Notes: generated by a model not told the origin, from the sequence alone. 64,000 nt of DNA from CAVTJL01 sp963828215 (GCA_963828215.1 CAWHFO010000060.1:248001-312000); one strand, 5' to 3'. Counted from the first letter of the stretch, positions 45,541 through 54,302 are shown. Program-made: numbers and translations.

Positions 45541-46584
45541 ATGAGCGAGATGGCGCGGATCGGCATTCTGGGTGCAAGTGGCTACACCGGCGCGGAGCTG
45601 CTCCGCCTGCTGGGCGACCACCCGCGCGCGGAGATCCGTGCCCTCACGGCAGAGCGTCAGGCGGGCAAGGCGATCGGCGAGGTGTTTCCTCAGCTCGCCG
45701 TCTACGATCTGCCGCGGCTCAGCCGGATCGAGGAGATCGACGTCACCGCGCTGGACGTCGTCTTCTGCTGCCTGCCGCACGGCACGACGCAGACGATCAT
45801 CAAGGCGCTGCCGAGGGGCCCCAAGGTCGTCGATCTTTCAGCCGACTTCCGACTGCGCGATCCGGCTGCCTACGAGGCGACCTATGGCCATCCGCATCAG
45901 GCCCTCGAGGCGCAGGCCGATGCCGTCTACGGCCTGACCGAGCATTATCGGGAGGCGATCCGGAGGACCTGGCTCGTCGCCAATCCGGGCTGCTACACGA
46001 CGACGGCCGAGCTGCCGCTCGGCCCGCTCCTCAAGGAGCGGCTGATCGACCCCGATGCCCTGATCATCGACGCCAAATCGGGCGTCAGCGGCGCCGGGCG
46101 CGACGCCAAGCAGGGAAGCCTCTTCACCGAGGTGACCGAAGGCGTGCACGCCTACGGGGTCGCCACGCACCGGCACACGCCCGAGATCGAGCAATGTCTG
46201 GGCGACTTCGCCGGCAGGCCGCTGACCGTGACGTTCACGCCACACCTCATGCCGATGAGCCGCGGCATCCTCGCCACGATCTATGTCCGGCTCGTCGCGG
46301 GGGCCGGGCCCGGCGACCTCCAGGCCTGCCTGGAGCGGAGCTATGCGGAGGAGCCGTTCGTCCGCGTGCTGCCCTTCAAGACGCTGCCGGCGACGCGTCA
46401 CGTGCGCGGCACCAATCTCTGCCTGATCGGCGTCCATCCGAGCCGTGTGCCCGGCCAGGCGATCCTCGTCAGCGTGACGGACAATCTCGTCAAAGGTGCC
46501 TCGGGACAGGCCATCCAGAACATGAACGCCATGCTCGGCCTCGACGAGAGGCTGGGCCTCGGCCAGCGCGCCCTCTTTCCCTGA
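45541..46584 (+). CDS. argC: N-acetyl-gamma-glutamyl-phosphate reductase
   Basis: The third step of arginine synthesis, NADPH-dependent reduction of N-acetylglutamyl phosphate to the semialdehyde. It is 347 residues (long ArgC type). GILGASGYTGAELLRLL binds NADP; the catalytic Cys is in VANPGCYTTTAELPL, and HRHTPEIEQ supplies the active-site His. CCGGAGAG precedes the ATG. Directly after it comes a tandem duplication and the threonine ammonia-lyase gene, probably in the same operon. Confidence 0.95.
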   Translation: MSEMARIGILGASGYTGAELLRLLGDHPRAEIRALTAERQAGKAIGEVFPQLAVYDLPRLSRIEEIDVTALDVVFCCLPHGTTQTIIKALPRGPKVVDLSADFRLRDPAAYEATYGHPHQALEAQADAVYGLTEHYREAIRRTWLVANPGCYTTTAELPLGPLLKERLIDPDALIIDAKSGVSGAGRDAKQGSLFTEVTEGVHAYGVATHRHTPEIEQCLGDFAGRPLTVTFTPHLMPMSRGILATIYVRLVAGAGPGDLQACLERSYAEEPFVRVLPFKTLPATRHVRGTNLCLIGVHPSRVPGQAILVSVTDNLVKGASGQAIQNMNAMLGLDERLGLGQRALFP

Positions 46585-46620
46585 GCGCGGGAGGCCGGCC
46601 CTGAGCGCGGGAGGCAGACG
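46581..46620. repeat. Tandem 20-bp duplication at the argC-ilvA junction
   Basis: Two 20-base units (46581-46600 and 46601-46620) share their first 15 bases, CTGAGCGCGGGAGGC. The first copy contains the argC stop codon (TGA at 46582-46584) and GGGAGG at 46589-46594; the second copy supplies the in-frame CTG that appears to start the next gene, 6 bases after that ribosome-binding site. Confidence 0.85.
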
Positions 46621-47845
46621 CCCGGTCGAGCTCGCCGACATCCGGGCCGCGGCCGGACAACTCGCGGGCCAGATCGAGCGCACGCCCTTTCTCCATTCCC
46701 GCACGCTCTCGGAGATCACCGGCGCCGAGCTCTGGCTCAAGTTCGAGAATCTCCAGTACACGGCGTCGTTCAAGGAGCGCGGCGCCCTCAACCGGCTGGC
46801 CCAGCTCTCGCCCGGACAGCGGGCCGGGGGCGTGGCGGCGATGTCGGCCGGCAATCATGCCCAGGGGGTGGCGTACCACGCCCGGCGGCTCGGCATCCGG
46901 GCCGTGATCGTCATGCCCGAGACCACGCCCTTCGTGAAGATCGAGAACACCCGCAAGCTGGGCGCCGAGGTCGTGCTGCGGGGCGAGACGGTGGACGACG
47001 CCGCGGCGCATGCCCGGGCGCTGGTCGCGGAGCAGGGGCTCACCTTCATCCACCCGTTCGACGATCCGGAGATCATCGCCGGCCAGGGCACGGTGGCGCT
47101 GGAGATGCTCGAGGACGTCCCCGACCTCGACGTCATCGTCGTGCCGGTCGGCGGCGGCGGGCTGGTGAGCGGCATCGCGACGGCGGCCAAGGCCCTTCGC
47201 CCGACCGTGGCGGTGATCGGCGTCGAGGCGGCGCTTTTCCCCTCGGTGGCCCGGCGGCTGCGTGGCGAGCCGGCGGCGCAGGGCGGCCCGACCATGGCCG
47301 ACGGCATCGCGGTCAAGCATCCTGGCGCCCTCACCCTGGCGATCATCGAAAGGCTGGTCGACGACGTCCTGCTCGTCGACGAGCCGGAGATCGAGGCCGC
47401 CGTCCTGCAGCTCCTCGAGATCGAGAAGACGGTGGTCGAGGGGGCGGGCGCGGTCGGGCTCGCGGCGGTGCGCGGCGACCCGGAGCGCTTCCGCGGGCGC
47501 CGCGTCGCCCTCGTGCTCTCGGGCGGCAACATCGACAGCCGGCTGCTGTCGGCGGTGATCCTGCGCGGGCTGGTCCGCTCGGAGCGGCTGGTGCGCTTCA
47601 GGATCACCGTTCCGGACAGCCCGGGCAGCCTGGCCCGGCTGACCGTCGCCATCGCCGATCAGGGCGGCAATGTGGTCGATGTGGCCCATCAGCGGGCCTT
47701 CGCCCGCCGCTCGGTGAAGCAGGCCGACATCGACGTGACGATGGAGACACGCAACGCCGCCCATGCCCATGAGATCGCCGCCGCCCTGGATGCCCTGGGG
47801 TTCCTGGTCGTGCGGCTCGGCGACGAGGGTGCCACGGGTCTCTAG
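46601..47845 (+). CDS. ilvA: Threonine ammonia-lyase (threonine dehydratase) with ACT domain
   Basis: Converts L-threonine to 2-oxobutanoate and ammonia using PLP. It is 414 residues if started at CTG 46601. The PLP Lys lies in TASFKERGALNRL, the phosphate loop is SAGNHAQG and GGGGLVSG follows. The last ~80 residues (RFRITVPDSPGSLARLTVAIADQGGNVVDVAHQRA) are an ACT domain, implying allosteric control. No ATG, GTG or TTG exists in frame between the argC stop and the conserved N-terminus, so CTG 46601 (after GGGAGG) is the best start; GTG 46832 would cut off the PLP Lys. Biosynthetic versus catabolic role is open. Confidence 0.88.
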   Translation: MSAGGRRPVELADIRAAAGQLAGQIERTPFLHSRTLSEITGAELWLKFENLQYTASFKERGALNRLAQLSPGQRAGGVAAMSAGNHAQGVAYHARRLGIRAVIVMPETTPFVKIENTRKLGAEVVLRGETVDDAAAHARALVAEQGLTFIHPFDDPEIIAGQGTVALEMLEDVPDLDVIVVPVGGGGLVSGIATAAKALRPTVAVIGVEAALFPSVARRLRGEPAAQGGPTMADGIAVKHPGALTLAIIERLVDDVLLVDEPEIEAAVLQLLEIEKTVVEGAGAVGLAAVRGDPERFRGRRVALVLSGGNIDSRLLSAVILRGLVRSERLVRFRITVPDSPGSLARLTVAIADQGGNVVDVAHQRAFARRSVKQADIDVTMETRNAAHAHEIAAALDALGFLVVRLGDEGATGL

Positions 47846-47954
47846 CCTTCGCTCTCCATAGGAATTTTATCTTTACTTTTCGCATGCGCTGCGTTATCGT
47901 TCCTGAGATGCGCCACCGCGGTCTCGGCGCTCAACCGCGAAGGAACCCGCGGAC

Positions 47955-48593
47955 GTGCGCGTGCTGCTGGTCGAGAATGACGTGGCGGACGCTCTTCTCC
48001 TCGAGGAGGCGCTCGGACCCCACCACGATGTCCGGACGATCTCCGGGCTCCGCGACGGGCTCCGCCGGCTCGTCACCGACGAGTGGCGGCCGGACGTCAT
48101 CGTGGTCGATCCGGGCCGGGACGACGGCGAATCGGCCGCCGACCTCGAGAGCCTGAGGGCCACGGTGCCGGAGATCCCGATCCTGCTCAGCGCCGCCGGG
48201 CTCATCGACGCGCTGGGTCGCCAACGGGGCCTGCTGGCGGACATGGCGCCGATCGGGGCGCCGGAGGAGATCGTGCTGCTGCGCGCCCTGGCCGAGCAGC
48301 AGCGCAGCTTCAACCGCATCATCGCGACCCAGCGGATGCAGATCATGGCCGAGATCGAGAAGGTGGCGATCCAGGCGGCGGAGACGGTGGTGTCGCGGGC
48401 GGTCGATCAGCTCATGGCCCGGCTGGGCTTCGACGACACCGAGGGCGTCCGCCTGGCCGTCCGGCTCGCGCGCGGCTGGGAGGCCGCCAAGGCGCGCTTC
48501 GTCTCCGCGCTGGCGACCGGGATCGCCTCCGCCCTTCTGGTGGCGCTCGGCGCCGGCATCATCGCCATGCTGCGCCAGAACTCGACGAAATGA
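47955..48593 (+). CDS. Receiver-like protein with C-terminal membrane helix
   Basis: A 212-residue protein. Residues ~1-115 resemble a CheY-type receiver: acidic start VLLVENDVADALLL, candidate phospho-Asp in DVIVVDPGRDDG and Ser in IPILLSAAG. The conserved Lys near the end of the domain is not visible (MAPIGAPEEIV), so it may be a pseudo-receiver. A likely helical linker (~120-175) leads to one hydrophobic segment (~186-207, SALATGIASALLVALGAGIIAML), which would tether it by its tail. GTG start with AAGGA upstream. It lies 224 bases before the ECF sigma gene. Function unknown. Confidence 0.65.
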   Translation: MRVLLVENDVADALLLEEALGPHHDVRTISGLRDGLRRLVTDEWRPDVIVVDPGRDDGESAADLESLRATVPEIPILLSAAGLIDALGRQRGLLADMAPIGAPEEIVLLRALAEQQRSFNRIIATQRMQIMAEIEKVAIQAAETVVSRAVDQLMARLGFDDTEGVRLAVRLARGWEAAKARFVSALATGIASALLVALGAGIIAMLRQNSTK

Positions 48594-48680
48594 GACGGTA
48601 GCGCGCCGATCTCCAAATCGCTCGGCCGATCCACCGACATCGGGCTGTCGAAGGCTCGGCTGGCCCCCGGGCTCCGCACC

Positions 48681-48710
48681 TGATCTGCGGACGCCCTGCA
48701 ACCGTATAGG
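48681..48710 (+). promoter_or_regulatory. Candidate ECF-type promoter upstream of the sigma gene
   Basis: TGATCT at 48681-48686 and TATAGG at 48705-48710 are separated by 18 bases, resembling the TGATCC-N18 spacing of RpoE/ChrR-group promoters; the -10 element is a poor match. It is 108 bases before the sigma gene ATG and could allow autoregulation. Confidence 0.35.
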
Positions 48711-48817
48711 GAGCGAATGGCAAGAGGGCCTCAATGGCACAGGTCTGCTCGTTCGAGGCGCCCGGAACCGCGTTATGGTCTATTGTGCCCCGCCAGCGAC
48801 GGCGTTTCAGTGGGCAA

Positions 48818-49387
48818 ATGAGCATAGCCGACGACAGTCGGGAACGGTCTCTCGAGGCCGACGCCCGGGCGACCGCCGAGCATCGGGACGGCGAGGCCTT
48901 CCGTCGGCTGTTCAATCACTATGCGCCGCGCGTGAAGTCCTATCTGAAGCGCCTCGGTGCCAGCGAGGAGGTGGCCGAGGAACTGATGCAGGAAGTGATG
49001 CTGACGATCTGGCGGCGGGCCCATCAGTTCGACCCGGCCAAAGCCGCCCTCAGCACCTGGGTCTTCACCATCGCCCGCAACAAGCGGATCGACGCGATCC
49101 GCCGGGAGCGGCGACCCGAGATCGATCTCGAGGATCCTCTGATCGAGCCGGACACGGCGCCGCGCGGCGATCGCTACGCCGAGGTGGCGCAGCTGTCACG
49201 GGCGATGATGAAGGCGGTCCGAACGCTGCCGGAAGAGCAGAGCCGGCTTCTGACGATCTTCTATTTCGAGGAGAAGACGCACAGCACCATCGCCGAGGAG
49301 CTCGGCCTGCCGCTCGGCACGGTGAAGTCGCGCCTGAGGCTGGCGCTGGCCAAGCTCCGCCTGGTCATGAGGGGGGTCGAGGAATGA
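48818..49387 (+). CDS. ECF sigma factor (RpoE/ChrR group)
   Basis: A 189-residue extracytoplasmic-function sigma factor. Region 2 is AFRRLFNHYAPRVKSYLKRLG ... MLTIWRRAHQFDPAKAALSTWVFTIARNKRIDAIRR; region 4 is LPEEQSRLLTIFYFEEKTHSTIAEELGLPLGTVKSRL. The sequence and the adjacent ChrR-like gene place it in the group of R. sphaeroides RpoE, which answers singlet oxygen. The ATG at 48818 is preferred over longer frames because the family starts close to here. It overlaps the anti-sigma gene by four bases (ATGA). Confidence 0.9.
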   Translation: MSIADDSRERSLEADARATAEHRDGEAFRRLFNHYAPRVKSYLKRLGASEEVAEELMQEVMLTIWRRAHQFDPAKAALSTWVFTIARNKRIDAIRRERRPEIDLEDPLIEPDTAPRGDRYAEVAQLSRAMMKAVRTLPEEQSRLLTIFYFEEKTHSTIAEELGLPLGTVKSRLRLALAKLRLVMRGVEE

Positions 49388-50025
49388 CCCTGGATATCTC
49401 GCTGGACGATCTCCTGATCGCCCATGCCGCTGGAAAGCTGGCCGAGCCCGTGGCGCTGGTCATCGCGACGCACCTGTCGCTCTCGCCGACCAGCCGCCGA
49501 CGCTATGCCGGGTACGAGGCGGCGGGCGGCGTGCTGCTCGACGCCCTGCCAGGGGAGGATCCGGGTCCCGGGGCCTGGGATCGGCTGGTGGCGCGTCTGG
49601 GCGAGCCCGACGCGCCGCCGGCGGCGCCGGGGCCGGTGGCCGCGACCCGGCTGCCGAGGCCGCTCTCGGACTATGTTCCCGGGGGCCTGGACGCGATGAA
49701 ATGGCGGCACTACGGGCCGGCGTCCGAGGCCGATCTCGCGATCGACGGGCCCGGCTACCGGACCCGCCTCATCCGCCTCAAGGCCGGACGGGGCATCCCG
49801 CGCCACACGCATGGCGGCAGCGAGCTGACCCTGGTGCTCGAAGGCGCCTTCACCGACGGAACGGGCCACTATGGTCGGGGCGATCTCGCGATCGCCGACG
49901 GCACGGTGGACCATCGGCCGGTGGCCGACGAGGGCCAGGACTGTCTCTGCCTCGCCGTGACCGACGCGCCGCTGCGCCTCACCGGCCCCATCGGACGGTT
50001 CTTCAACCCGTTCATCCGGATGTGA
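49384..50025 (+). CDS. ChrR-like cupin anti-sigma factor lacking anti-sigma zinc ligands
   Basis: A 213-residue partner of the sigma factor. N-terminal residues ~8-40 (DDLLIAHAAGKLAEPVALVIATHLSLSPTSRRR) align with the zinc anti-sigma domain of ChrR, but of ChrR ligands His6, His31, Cys35 and Cys38 only the His (His30 here) remains; both Cys are Ser (34 and 37). The C-terminal cupin keeps its metal set: PRHTHGGSE (two His and Glu) and DHRPVADEG. So sensing may depend on the cupin alone, or the ASD folds without zinc. Translationally coupled to the sigma gene; its end overlaps the convergent esterase by 14 bases. Confidence 0.86.
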   Translation: MTLDISLDDLLIAHAAGKLAEPVALVIATHLSLSPTSRRRYAGYEAAGGVLLDALPGEDPGPGAWDRLVARLGEPDAPPAAPGPVAATRLPRPLSDYVPGGLDAMKWRHYGPASEADLAIDGPGYRTRLIRLKAGRGIPRHTHGGSELTLVLEGAFTDGTGHYGRGDLAIADGTVDHRPVADEGQDCLCLAVTDAPLRLTGPIGRFFNPFIRM

Positions 50026-50696
50026 CGTGGCCGGCGGAGGGTTGCTCCGCCGCCGCCAGCATCGCGCGCAGGAACTTGCCGCCTTCGGCGATGCCGAACG
50101 GATCCATGCTGTGCGGCAGGCCGGGCCGCACGATCCACTGCACCGGAACGCCCTCGGCCTGAAGAGCGCTCACCGCGAGCGGCAGCGAGTCGACCGGCAC
50201 GACATCGTCGGCGTCGCCGTGGACGAGCATGACGGGCGGTCGGGAGCGGATCTCCGCGGTCAGCGTCTCCGGCCCGATGAGGCCGCCCCGAGAAGCCGAG
50301 CACGGCGCCGATCGGCCGGGAGCGTCGCGGAGCCACGTGGAGCGCCATCATCGTGCCTTGCGAGAAGCCCAGCAGCGCCAGCCGCGAGGGCGGCAGGCCA
50401 TGGCGCTCGAGGAGCGCGTCCAGATAGGCGTCGAGCGGTGCCGCCGCTCGGCGCGCACCGGCCAGCATCCGCGCCGGCGAGCGATCCTGGACGCTGAACC
50501 ATTGCCGGCCGTAGGGCGCCATGTCGCAGGGCTGCGGCGCGTCGGGGGCGAGGAAGGCGGCGTGGGGCAGGATCTCGGCGAGCATCGGCGCCAAGCCGAT
50601 CAGGTCCTGCCCGTCCGCGCCGAGGCCATGGAGGAGCACGACGAGCTCCCGGGGCGGGCCGCCCGCCCGGGGTGGCGTCGATGGGCCGTGCAGCAT
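50012..50696 (-). CDS. Phospholipase/carboxylesterase family hydrolase, frameshifted
   Basis: A ~228-residue alpha/beta hydrolase. LVVLLHGLGADGQDLIGLAP at the N-terminus, the nucleophile in LLGFSQGTMMALH, the acid in MLVHGDADDVVPVD and the His in GLPHSMDP form the Ser-Asp-His triad. The frame slips at CCCC 50286-50289 (plus strand): removing one base joins AVLGFSG to GLIGPETLTAEIRSRPP. Length is 3x228+1. The substrate is an ester, unspecified. The start at ATG 50696 is set by the conserved N-terminus. Confidence 0.87.
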
Positions 50697-50796
50697 GCCG
50701 TCGTCCCTGCTTGCGGCGGTGACACTTGCGCCGTTGCCGGCGGCGCATAATGATCCGCGCGAGCCTCGACCTCAATCCGTGCGTGGATGGACCCTC

Positions 50797-51738
50797 GTGA
50801 GCTTTTCGACGACGCCGTCGCCGTCCCTCGCCGGCCGCGATTTCGTGCCGTTGCCGGACGACGGGGCAGCCGGCCATGAGACCCGTTTCGCCCCGAGCCC
50901 GACCGGCTACCTCCATATCGGCCACGCCTACGCGGCCCTCTTCGCCTATGAGGCCGCCCGCGCGTCGGGCGGCGCCTTTCACCTGCGGATCGAGGACATC
51001 GACGCGCAGCGCTGCCGCCCCGAGTTCGAGCACGCGATCCTCGAGGATCTGCGCTGGCTGGGCCTCGGCTGGGCCGGCACGGCGATGCGCCAGTCCGACC
51101 GAATGCCGGTCTATGCGGCGGCCCTCGGCCGGCTCTTCGAGCTCGGCCTCGTCTATCCCTGCTTCTGCTCCAGAAAGCAGATCAGAGCCGAGGTCGAGGA
51201 GGCGGGCCGGGCCCCGCACGGGCCGGCCGGCGAGCTCGTCTATCCGGGCATCTGCCGCCGCCTGGATCAGGCGGAGCGCGACTATCGCCGGGCGCACGGC
51301 GAGCCGTTCGCCTGGCGGCTCGACGTCGGCCGGGCCCTCGGCCTGACCGGACCGCTCTGGTGGTACGATATCCGGGGCGGCTGGGTCGCCGCCGATCCGG
51401 CATCGCACGGCGACGTGGTGATCGCCCGGAAGGACACGCCGACGAGCTATCATCTGGCCGTCACCGTCGACGATGCGGCGCAGGGCGTCACCCTGGTGAC
51501 CCGCGGCGAGGATCTCTTCCAGGCCACCCATGTGCACCGCCTGCTCCAGGCGCTGCTGGAGCTGCCGACGCCCAGCTACTATCACCACAATCTCGTGGCC
51601 GACAGCGGCGGGGCGCGCCTCTCGAAGCGCAACCGCGCCGTGACGGTCCGCCACCTCCGGGACAGCCGCCGCACGCCGGACGACGTCTGGAGGATGATCG
51701 GCCTCGAGCTGCCGGCACCGGTGCCCGCCGGCTGGTGA
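50797..51738 (+). CDS. gluQRS: Glutamyl-Q tRNA(Asp) synthetase
   Basis: Attaches glutamate to the queuosine base of tRNA(Asp). It is a 313-residue truncated GluRS paralogue with no anticodon-binding domain. The HIGH-type motif is APSPTGYLHIGHAYAA, the KMSKS counterpart is ARLSKRN, and CFCSRKQ with YPGICR forms the zinc site. The start GTG 50797 is in frame, with GGATGGA upstream. The stop overlaps the start of the following hydrolase (GTGA). Confidence 0.93.
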   Translation: MSFSTTPSPSLAGRDFVPLPDDGAAGHETRFAPSPTGYLHIGHAYAALFAYEAARASGGAFHLRIEDIDAQRCRPEFEHAILEDLRWLGLGWAGTAMRQSDRMPVYAAALGRLFELGLVYPCFCSRKQIRAEVEEAGRAPHGPAGELVYPGICRRLDQAERDYRRAHGEPFAWRLDVGRALGLTGPLWWYDIRGGWVAADPASHGDVVIARKDTPTSYHLAVTVDDAAQGVTLVTRGEDLFQATHVHRLLQALLELPTPSYYHHNLVADSGGARLSKRNRAVTVRHLRDSRRTPDDVWRMIGLELPAPVPAGW

Positions 51739-52700
51739 TCCGCCGGCTGCTCGGGCTGCTCCTTCTCCTGTCGGCGGTCGGCTGCGCCTCGGCGCCCCCG
51801 CCGCCCGCGATCGCGACGGCCCCCTCCGAGACTTGGGGTCCGAAGGGCCGGCCCTCAGCCATCGTTATCGCGCTGCACGGATTCAACGACCTCAAGAGCG
51901 CCTTCGCGGGGTTCGGCCCCTATGCGGCGCGGCAGGGTGTGCGGGTGATCGCCTACGACCAGCCGGGATTCGGGGAGCAGCCCGACCGGGGCTCGTGGCC
52001 GGGCACGGCGGCCCTCGACGAGGCGCTGGCGGTCCAGATCCGTCGGGCGCGGATCGAGGCACCGGGGGTGCCCCTCTTCGTCCTGGGCGAGAGCATGGGC
52101 GCGGCCGTGGCGGTGACGGCCCTGACCCCCGCGAACGCCCCGCAGGTCGACGGCGTCATCCTCGCTGCACCGGCCGTCTGGGGCGGCACCACCCTGAGCC
52201 CGCTCTACCGGGTGCTGCTCCGCATCATCGGCACCATCGCGCCGGGCCTCCAGCTCACCGGTCAGGGCCTGGGCGTCCAGGCCTCGGACAACGCCGCCAT
52301 GCTGATGACCCTCGGCCTGGACCCCCTGTTCATCAAGGCGACGCGGGTCGAGGCCATCGACGGGCTGGTGCGGCTCATGGACGAGGCGCGGTCCAGGGCC
52401 CCCGACCTCGAGACGCCGACCTTCGTGCTGATCGGCGAGCAGGACCAGATCATCCCGCCGGCGGCGCAATGGACCTTCGTGCGCAAGATCGGCGCCAGCC
52501 GATGCACGGTCGCGGCCTATCCGAACGGTTGGCACCTCCTGCTCCGCGACCATGATCGGCAGCTCGTATGGGACGACATCCTCGCCTGGGTCGGGCGCCG
52601 GGCACCGCCGTCCGGCCTCGCGGACCCCTGCCGGCCACCCTCCCCGACCCCGGTCGCTGCTTACGATCCTTTAAGGTTTCGCAGCGCAGCATCAGGTTGA
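51735..52700 (+). CDS. Lipoprotein alpha/beta hydrolase
   Basis: A 321-residue serine hydrolase of the monoacylglycerol-lipase-like type. The N-terminus VIRRLLGLLLLLSAVGC is a lipoprotein signal, Cys ~17 being the acylation site. The oxyanion HGFNDLK region, nucleophile GESMGAAV (Ser ~118), acid in IGEQDQIIPP and His in YPNGWHLLLRD complete the triad. GTG start overlaps the gluQRS stop. The substrate is unknown; an envelope lysophospholipase role is only a guess. Confidence 0.86.
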   Translation: MIRRLLGLLLLLSAVGCASAPPPPAIATAPSETWGPKGRPSAIVIALHGFNDLKSAFAGFGPYAARQGVRVIAYDQPGFGEQPDRGSWPGTAALDEALAVQIRRARIEAPGVPLFVLGESMGAAVAVTALTPANAPQVDGVILAAPAVWGGTTLSPLYRVLLRIIGTIAPGLQLTGQGLGVQASDNAAMLMTLGLDPLFIKATRVEAIDGLVRLMDEARSRAPDLETPTFVLIGEQDQIIPPAAQWTFVRKIGASRCTVAAYPNGWHLLLRDHDRQLVWDDILAWVGRRAPPSGLADPCRPPSPTPVAAYDPLRFRSAASG

Positions 52701-52832
52701 CTCGCGGTGAGCCCCCGACCAGCATCCGCGCCGCCGCAGCCGGATGCGGACCTCGAGTGGCGCCGGCCGCAGCCCGCGCCGTCGCGGCCAGCGCCGGGAC
52801 CGCGGATGGCGTGCGCACGGGGGAGATGAGAT

Positions 52833-53642
52833 TTGGCCGATCCTTCCGTCATGGCGCAGGCCGTGCTCCTCGGCGTCGTCGAGGGGGTGACCGAGTTCCT
52901 TCCGGTCTCGTCGACCGGGCATCTCATCCTCGCCAACTATTTCGTCGGCCTTCCGGACCCGCTGGGCAAGATCTTCGAGGTGGTGATCCAGCTGGGCGCC
53001 ATCCTCGCCGTCGTGGTGCTCTACTGGGGCAGGCTCTGGGGTGCGGCGGTCACCTTGCCGAGCAGCGCCAGGTCGCGCCACTTCGCCCTGTCGGTCGTCC
53101 TGGCCTTCCTGCCGGCGGCGGTCATCGGCGCGGCCCTGCACGACTATATCAAGCGCGTGCTGTTCTCCCCCTGGATCGTCGCGACGATGCTCGTGGTGGG
53201 CGGCGTCGCCATCCTGCTGATCGAGCGCCTGACGCTGCGGCTGCGGCATCACGAGTTCGACGCGCTGCCGATCGGCACGTCGGTCGGCGTCGGCTTCTTC
53301 CAGTGCCTCGCGATGATCCCCGGGGTCTCGCGCTCGGCGGCCACGATCCTCGGCGCCATGCTGCTCGGGGTCGACCGCCGGGCCGCGGCCGAATTTTCCT
53401 TCTTTCTGGCGATCCCGACGATGCTGGGCGCCACCGTCCTCGACCTCTACAAGGGCCGGGCCGCGCTGACGGGCCACGACTACGAGGTCATCGCGGTCGG
53501 CTTCGTCGTCGCCTTCGTCTCGGCGGTGATCGTCGTCCGCGCCTTCGTGGCCTTTCTCCAGCGCCACACCTTCGTCGTCTTCGGCTGGTACCGCATCCTG
53601 ATCGGCCTCGCGATGATGCTCGTCCTTCGGCACTATGCCTGA
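52833..53642 (+). CDS. uppP: Undecaprenyl-diphosphatase
   Basis: Recycles the peptidoglycan lipid carrier by removing one phosphate from undecaprenyl pyrophosphate. It is 269 residues with about eight helices. The two BacA/UppP motifs are present: EGVTEFLPVSSTGHLIL near the N-terminus and GVSRSAATILGAMLLGV near residue 170. The start is probably TTG at 52833 after a GGGGGAG ribosome-binding site; ATG 52851 would drop six residues. The family often gives bacitracin tolerance. Confidence 0.93.
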   Translation: MADPSVMAQAVLLGVVEGVTEFLPVSSTGHLILANYFVGLPDPLGKIFEVVIQLGAILAVVVLYWGRLWGAAVTLPSSARSRHFALSVVLAFLPAAVIGAALHDYIKRVLFSPWIVATMLVVGGVAILLIERLTLRLRHHEFDALPIGTSVGVGFFQCLAMIPGVSRSAATILGAMLLGVDRRAAAEFSFFLAIPTMLGATVLDLYKGRAALTGHDYEVIAVGFVVAFVSAVIVVRAFVAFLQRHTFVVFGWYRILIGLAMMLVLRHYA

Positions 53643-53687
53643 GGCTGCCCCGCCCCCGGCGCGAGTGCCGCCCCCGGAGACCTCCTC

Positions 53688-54302
53688 GTGAGCGACGATC
53701 CCGAGCTGTCCCGCTGGAACGAGCGCTTCTCGGGCAGCGACTACTATTTCGGCACCCGGCCGAGCCCTCTGCTGGTCGCGCACCGCTCGCTGCTCGTCGA
53801 GGGCGGCAGCGCGCTCGCCGTGGCCGACGGCGAGGGCCGGAACGGCGTCTGGCTGGCCGAGCAGGGCCTCGAGGTCCTGTCGATCGACTTCTCCGAGCCG
53901 GCGCTGGACAAAGCCCGCGCGCTCGCCGCGGCCCGCGGTATCGCGATCCGCACCGAGCGGGCCGATCTCGCCGTCTGGGAGTGGGGCGCCGAGCGCTTCG
54001 ACGTGATCGCCGCCATCTATATCCAGTTCGCGAAGCCGCCGGTGCGCCAGCGGATCTTCGCCGGCATGGTCCGTGCCCTGAGGCCCGGCGGCCACCTCTT
54101 CCTGCAGGGCTACCGGCCGGAGCAGCTCGCCTACGGCACGGGCGGCCCGCCCTTCGTCGAGAATCTCTACACGAGCGACATGCTCCGCACGGCCTTCGGC
54201 GCGCTCGAGATCCTCCAGCTCCGGGAGCACGACTCGGTCGTCGCCGAGGGTCGTGGGCACAAGGGCATGTCGGCGCTGATCGATCTCGTCGCCCGGAAGT
54301 AG
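53688..54302 (+). CDS. Class I SAM-dependent methyltransferase
   Basis: A 204-residue methyltransferase. RWNERFSGSDYYFGTRPSPLL at the N-terminus, the SAM loop ALAVADGEGRNGVWLA and SIDFSEPALDKAR with the acidic residue after strand two resemble the TehB/thiopurine-methyltransferase-like group. The substrate is unknown. GTG start at 53688 with GGAGA upstream. It ends 6 bases from the convergent TPP-enzyme gene and follows uppP by 45 bases. Confidence 0.82.
   Translation: MSDDPELSRWNERFSGSDYYFGTRPSPLLVAHRSLLVEGGSALAVADGEGRNGVWLAEQGLEVLSIDFSEPALDKARALAAARGIAIRTERADLAVWEWGAERFDVIAAIYIQFAKPPVRQRIFAGMVRALRPGGHLFLQGYRPEQLAYGTGGPPFVENLYTSDMLRTAFGALEILQLREHDSVVAEGRGHKGMSALIDLVARK

Noticed and set aside
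44070..46854. Long antisense frames opposite purD and argC
   Set aside because: They have no recognisable domains or start sites and reflect codon bias of high-GC genes.
46832..47845. GTG 46832 as the threonine ammonia-lyase start
   Set aside because: It would remove the PLP-binding Lys and about 77 conserved residues upstream, which are clearly encoded in the same frame.
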